From NCBI GenBank assembly GCA_951217055.1, contig OX578276.1:38526205-38590204 (forward strand): a stretch of 64,000 nt of DNA, read 5' to 3'. Shown piece after piece: positions 45,990 through 64,000 of the stretch. A model generated the notes under the pieces. The model was not told the DNA's origin. It did not search any database and was given only the letters and a program-made list of their open reading frames with translations. Origin of the DNA: Gerris lacustris. Lineage: Eukaryota > Arthropoda > Insecta > Hemiptera > Gerridae. The position numbers and the translations under genes were made by a program. The first letter of the stretch is position 1, and each line of letters starts with the position of its first letter.

Positions 45990-47330
45990 AAAATTATGTT
46001 CACGCTTTACTCCCTGTTCAACCTGACTTGGTGGAATGAGCAACTTTCCTCCCTGAACATTAGGGAGAAAAGTTCACTTTTTCTGGAGATAATAGTTATT
46101 TATGTACCTAGGGAGTAAAGTAAGCCATTATTCCCTAAGCTAATAAGTTGGTGGAACCATGGTCCCTAAATCCCGAGACGAAGGCGAGGGAATTAGATTT
46201 TAATTCCCGAGGCGTAGCCGAGGGATATAAAGGAGGGATGAGGGATTATTGCACTTAACTCCCGATGTACATACAATACTTTATCTCCAGTAGTGAGAAA
46301 ATACTCATTTCTATTCATTGCACAGTTTTTATTTATTATTTTAATAAATAACAGTAATTGTTAATACTTTTAACAGCAGATATAAGAGATTCAATATTAA
46401 AAACAAATAAGAATTGCAGTTAAACTCAAATAGAAGGTTATTTAGATGCAGGTTTAAAAAAAAATCCCGTCAAGTACTTACTACCAGCAAGTTACTAAAA
46501 GGGCTTCTTCGGTCATAAGAATTCATAAGTACATTATTATTATTTATTTTTATTTTTTTTAACAAAAATATGTAATATGTCGCTTTTCTAACACCTAAAT
46601 TATCCTTCATCGAAACATTCATAAAAAAAATGTATAAAAATTCACTATTAAGAAACGAGGAGTGCATATATTATCCATTACTATCTTCGGTAGTATGCAC
46701 TAATTTAGTTATTTTAGAGGTAAAATGGCCGCCATTTTGGAAACGCGATATATATTTGTAATTTACATTTCAATACCTTTGAAATGATACCCAACATGAA
46801 AATTACAAAAAATATAAAATATTGTCTATTCGCAATTGATCGCAGATCGCAGAAATTTGGAGTGTTTAAGTTCGCAATAGGTTTTCTGTTTTTGGGCAAA
46901 AAAGTTTAACTTGTATACCAAATTTCAAGTCTATAGCTTCTCTAGGTCGGGAGATATACTCCAAGATGCGACGGACGGACGGACGGACGGACGAACTACC
47001 AAAAGCATAAGGGTTTCTAGGACGACCTCGAAACCCTAACAAGGCCGAAAAAGCAGTGTCGCCAACCTGATTTTTACATCCTCACTACATTAGCCATTCA
47101 TTCTCTAATATTTATAAAATAATTAAGTTGGCAATCCTTCTTTTTCTCCCTACTTTACTTTTTCGCCCTACTTTTACTTTTTCTCCCTACTTTTTGAGTT
47201 CAGGGAAGAAAAGACTTACTTTAGTCCCTCTGAACTAATCTAAAGTCATAACTTTTTCTCCCTACTGGAGATAATCCAATTTTCCTCCAGAAGGGAGAAA
47301 GCATTAACATTCCACCCTAGTTTCAGGGTA
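45990..47330. repeat. Inverted-repeat region with TCTCCCTACT/AGGGAG motifs
   Basis: The left part (about 45990-46150: GGTGGAATGAGCAAC, AACATTAGGGAGAAAAG, CTGGAGATAAT) is mirrored on the right (about 47140-47325: CTTTTTCTCCCTACT, ACTGGAGATAATCC, CATTAACATTCCACC). Between them are a different repeat (46720-47040) with a (GGAC)n run at 46973-46992 and GAAACCCTAA at its end. Probably a nested, decayed element. Confidence 0.5.
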
Positions 47331-47472
47331 TCTTAAAGTACTGACGTAATTTTAAGAAAAAATAAAATAATAAGATTTGTAAACAGTACAGCCAACATAT
47401 TTTTCTTTTAAAAAAATCAGTGTTGCACGAGTTTTGACATTTAATTTTCATTAGTTTTCTTTTTTTACTATA

Positions 47473-48535
47473 AGATGTTTAGTCCAGTGAATCTGTCGTC
47501 AAAAATGGGGGTTCGCTTGCAAAAGGTCGGGTAGTTTTGATTTCTTTATATGTTGTAGGTGTAGGTTCATTAATGAAATGCCTAAGTTTTCGACCTCGGA
47601 GGAGTGCCGAAGAACCGCAAAATGTTAGACTTTTTTCCAGTTTTAGCCTGCTTTCACCACGAAGGAGTGGTTTAATCGAAAAAATTATCTATTATTTAAT
47701 AAAGTAGACGAAATTTTATACTATTTAAAAAAAATCACCTTTCTAACACTATTACTTTAACATTTATAGCCCTTCAAAAATGAAGTTATTTCTCAATATT
47801 TTCGAAAAAATATGCTTTATTTTAGTTGGTTTTTGCCATTATTCACTCTGATGAATTTGATTTGCAGCATTTTTGATTGGCCAAATGTAAAGAAAAATGA
47901 TTGTGTTATAACTTGAGACCAACTTGAGAAACTTCTCGTAAAATCGGCCAAAGCAACATTCAATCTAGCCAGACTCCCTCCAACCTCCAACTCAACATTT
48001 AGTGTGTAAATACTGCAATTTCCCAAATATAATTCCAACTTCAATAAGCCGTAACTTGAAAGCTATTTGCAATAAAAACCTAATACTAGTTGCACACAAT
48101 ATAAAGATATTTCTACTTAAAGCTTCGCCCTAATACATTTTGAGGGAGAATCAAGTCTTCATGGTGGAAAATTGAAAAAACCAACTTGAAACTTCCACAT
48201 GTTAAAAATATTGAAAAAAAACTCGATTTTTGAAGGACTGTAAATTTTAAAGTAATAGAGTTAGAAAGGTGATTTTTTTAAATAGTATAAAATGTCGTCT
48301 ACTTTATTAAATAATTGGTGTAGTTTTTCGATTAACCTACTCCTTTCATAGTGAAAACTGGCTAAAACTGGACAAAGGAGCAACACTTTGCGGTTTTCAG
48401 CTCCAACGGCGCCGGCAGCGCTCCGCCGAGGTCGAAAATTCAGACTTTTCATGCAGGAACCTACCTACAAAATATCAAAAAATTCAAAACCACCCGACCT
48501 TAAGCTAGGTAAAATGTCTAGTTTGACTGGACTAG
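47473..48535. mobile_element. Foldback element with about 330-bp arms
   Basis: The left arm 47473-47800 (GGTCGGGTAGTTTTGATTTC, TTTTCGACCTCGG, AAATCACCTTTCTAACACTA, CCCTTCAAAAAT) is mirrored by 48195-48535 (ATTTTTGAAGGACTG, GTTAGAAAGGTGATTT, CCGAGGTCGAAAATT, CCACCCGACC). The roughly 390-bp spacer has no recognisable gene. Arms are diverged by scattered substitutions and small indels, so the element is not recent. Confidence 0.8.
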
Positions 48536-48689
48536 TTATAAACTTTTTTTCTTTGTTTTTAAATGTTTTTGTTAAAATTAAAGGTATACAAGTTTGTAAA
48601 TTCTGTTTTTAATACCTAAAGAAATACTTAAAATCGAAATCTTTGGTTTTATTTGTTTTATTTTTCTCCCTTTTTGAGGAAAAATCTTG

Positions 48690-48850
48690 TCCGTACCACG
48701 GGAGCAAAAAGCCATAGTACCCTCGCTATAATTAACTCCCTCGGCTATGCGTCGAGATTAAACTTCATAGTTCCCTCGGCTGCACCGCAGGAACCAACTA
48801 AATAGCACTCTCGGCTATGCCTCGGGATTTAGGCAGTAACAAAAACGCTC
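48690..48850. repeat. Short tandem CCCTCGGCT repeat
   Basis: Three diverged copies of a TCCCTCGGCTATGCGTCGAG-like unit at about 48739, 48772 and 48810. The inverse TCCCGAGGCGTAGCCGAGGG occurs at 46203, which links this to the inverted-repeat region upstream. Confidence 0.6.
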
Positions 48851-48966
48851 AGGCTGTAATGACTTTGTTTCCTTCTTTGGTGCGTAAATTACTAATACCT
48901 CTTTATAATAATTGTATAGATTAATGATATATTTAATTTATATATACATTACATTTTATTTTTCAG

Positions 48967-63091
<14,125 letters not shown>

Positions 63092-64000
63092 GTAAATTCT
63101 TTTCTTATACTTACTCAATCACGTCCTTTTCTACTGCTTGGTATATTCAAAATTCCTAACTACAACCATAGGCGGCCAAAGGTATGGGCTTTTGAGATCA
63201 AAAAATTTTATCAGCTAAGAAAACTCACAAGAATTGTAAATGGAAAGGCTACATATACATAAATATGGTATGAGCCTTACCTTTGTTTTATTACTGATCG
63301 GTAATCTTTTACATTAATTTAATAATAGCATTTTTCCTGATATCTGTATTTTTCCTGAAACCATATCTAGTGAAAATGTTGTCAGAATATTTGCAATGAA
63401 GCCAAGAAAACTGCATTTGGTTTAGATTTTTGTGTTAGTTCAAGCTATATTTTGTGTATTATTAGTTTATTCAAATTGGTATTGTACATTTCTTGCTCTC
63501 TAAAAGCTAATTAATAGAAATCAAAATCACTCTGATAAATTATTACTTTATTATTTTTATTACGTTTTTAAAACAATTTCAAGGAAGACGTATTTTTCCC
63601 ACGGAAATGCCATTTTCTGTGCGTTGTCAGTAAACGCCACAAGGGTCGAAAGGATTTTTTTCATGGGTTTTCTTGGTTTCTTCGGGTTCGAGAGCTAGGT
63701 TGTTGTAAATAGGAAAGAAAAATATATTTGGAAAATCAACCCAAAATAATAGCAAACCCCACCACTTTTGAACAAATGAAAACCCCGAAAATAACCTATT
63801 CCTTAAAGGCGGTTAAAAAGAGAAAATAAATAATTGAAAAATTCCTAAGGTATGTACTAAAGTGAACAATTACCAATCCTCTACACTCTACACCGTTTTA
63901 ACCGGATACCGCCACTTCCTTTCCTGTCGACACTCAGTGTGAACTTAGCTTTTTTGGACCGAAAAGGGGTTCTTCTCATTGAGTTTATGCCTACCAGAAC
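63092..64000. other. Start of the next pickpocket intron
   Basis: It begins with GTAAATTC after exon 62893-63091 (phase 1). No following exon with the expected channel motifs is seen before the window ends. Confidence 0.55.

Overview
The window looks like AT-rich arthropod, most likely insect, nuclear DNA. It holds intron-split genes with GT-AG splice sites, one pickpocket-type DEG/ENaC channel gene (a family strongly expanded in insects), and a dense, layered load of transposable elements. No prokaryotic gene organisation, rRNA gene cluster or CRISPR array is visible. The species cannot be named from the sequence alone.

Three host genes can be supported by exon-by-exon reading with consistent intron phases. 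(1) A divergent Rab32/38/29-type small GTPase on the + strand (coding exons 934-7629; the first coding exon lies left of the window). Its switch II glutamine is replaced by histidine. (2) A two-exon gene on the - strand (21498 down to 17295) for an unrecognised 224-residue basic coiled-coil protein. (3) A pickpocket/ENaC-type sodium channel subunit on the + strand (coding exons 48967-63091). It runs through TM1 and most of the cysteine-rich extracellular domain; TM2 and the pore must lie right of the window.

The rest is mainly mobile DNA. Left part (1-8 kb): Rab introns with tRNA-derived SINE copies, a dead LINE tail and scattered copies of a CTTCCGAG-type repeat. 8.7-11.5 kb: a foldback element with TA-type ends, interrupted by two separate hAT elements that each keep an 8-bp target duplication. 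12.2-13.3 kb: a pogo/Tigger-like element carrying a LINE tail. 14.3-15.9 kb: palindromes and a 29-bp minisatellite. 18.0-20.6 kb: foldback elements in the intron of gene 2. 22-27 kb: several repeat families, two short hAT MITEs with exact or near-exact 8-bp duplications, a FLYWCH-like fragment and a hairpin. 30.3-31.8 kb: a broken RTE-like LINE. 32.7-39.6 kb: further MITEs and a hAT inside a hAT. 41.5-44.7 kb: head-to-tail copies of one repeat family. 46-48.8 kb: large inverted repeats. The pickpocket introns hold a MADF-domain fragment, a LINE split inside its C-terminal zinc knuckle by a hAT element, a broken R1-clade element, and a 5S rRNA-like snippet.

The three genes share no obvious pathway. 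No new multi-gene system was found. The most notable items are the altered Rab GTPase, the nested insertions that can be ordered in time from their target duplications, and a few exon-like open stretches that match nothing recognised here.
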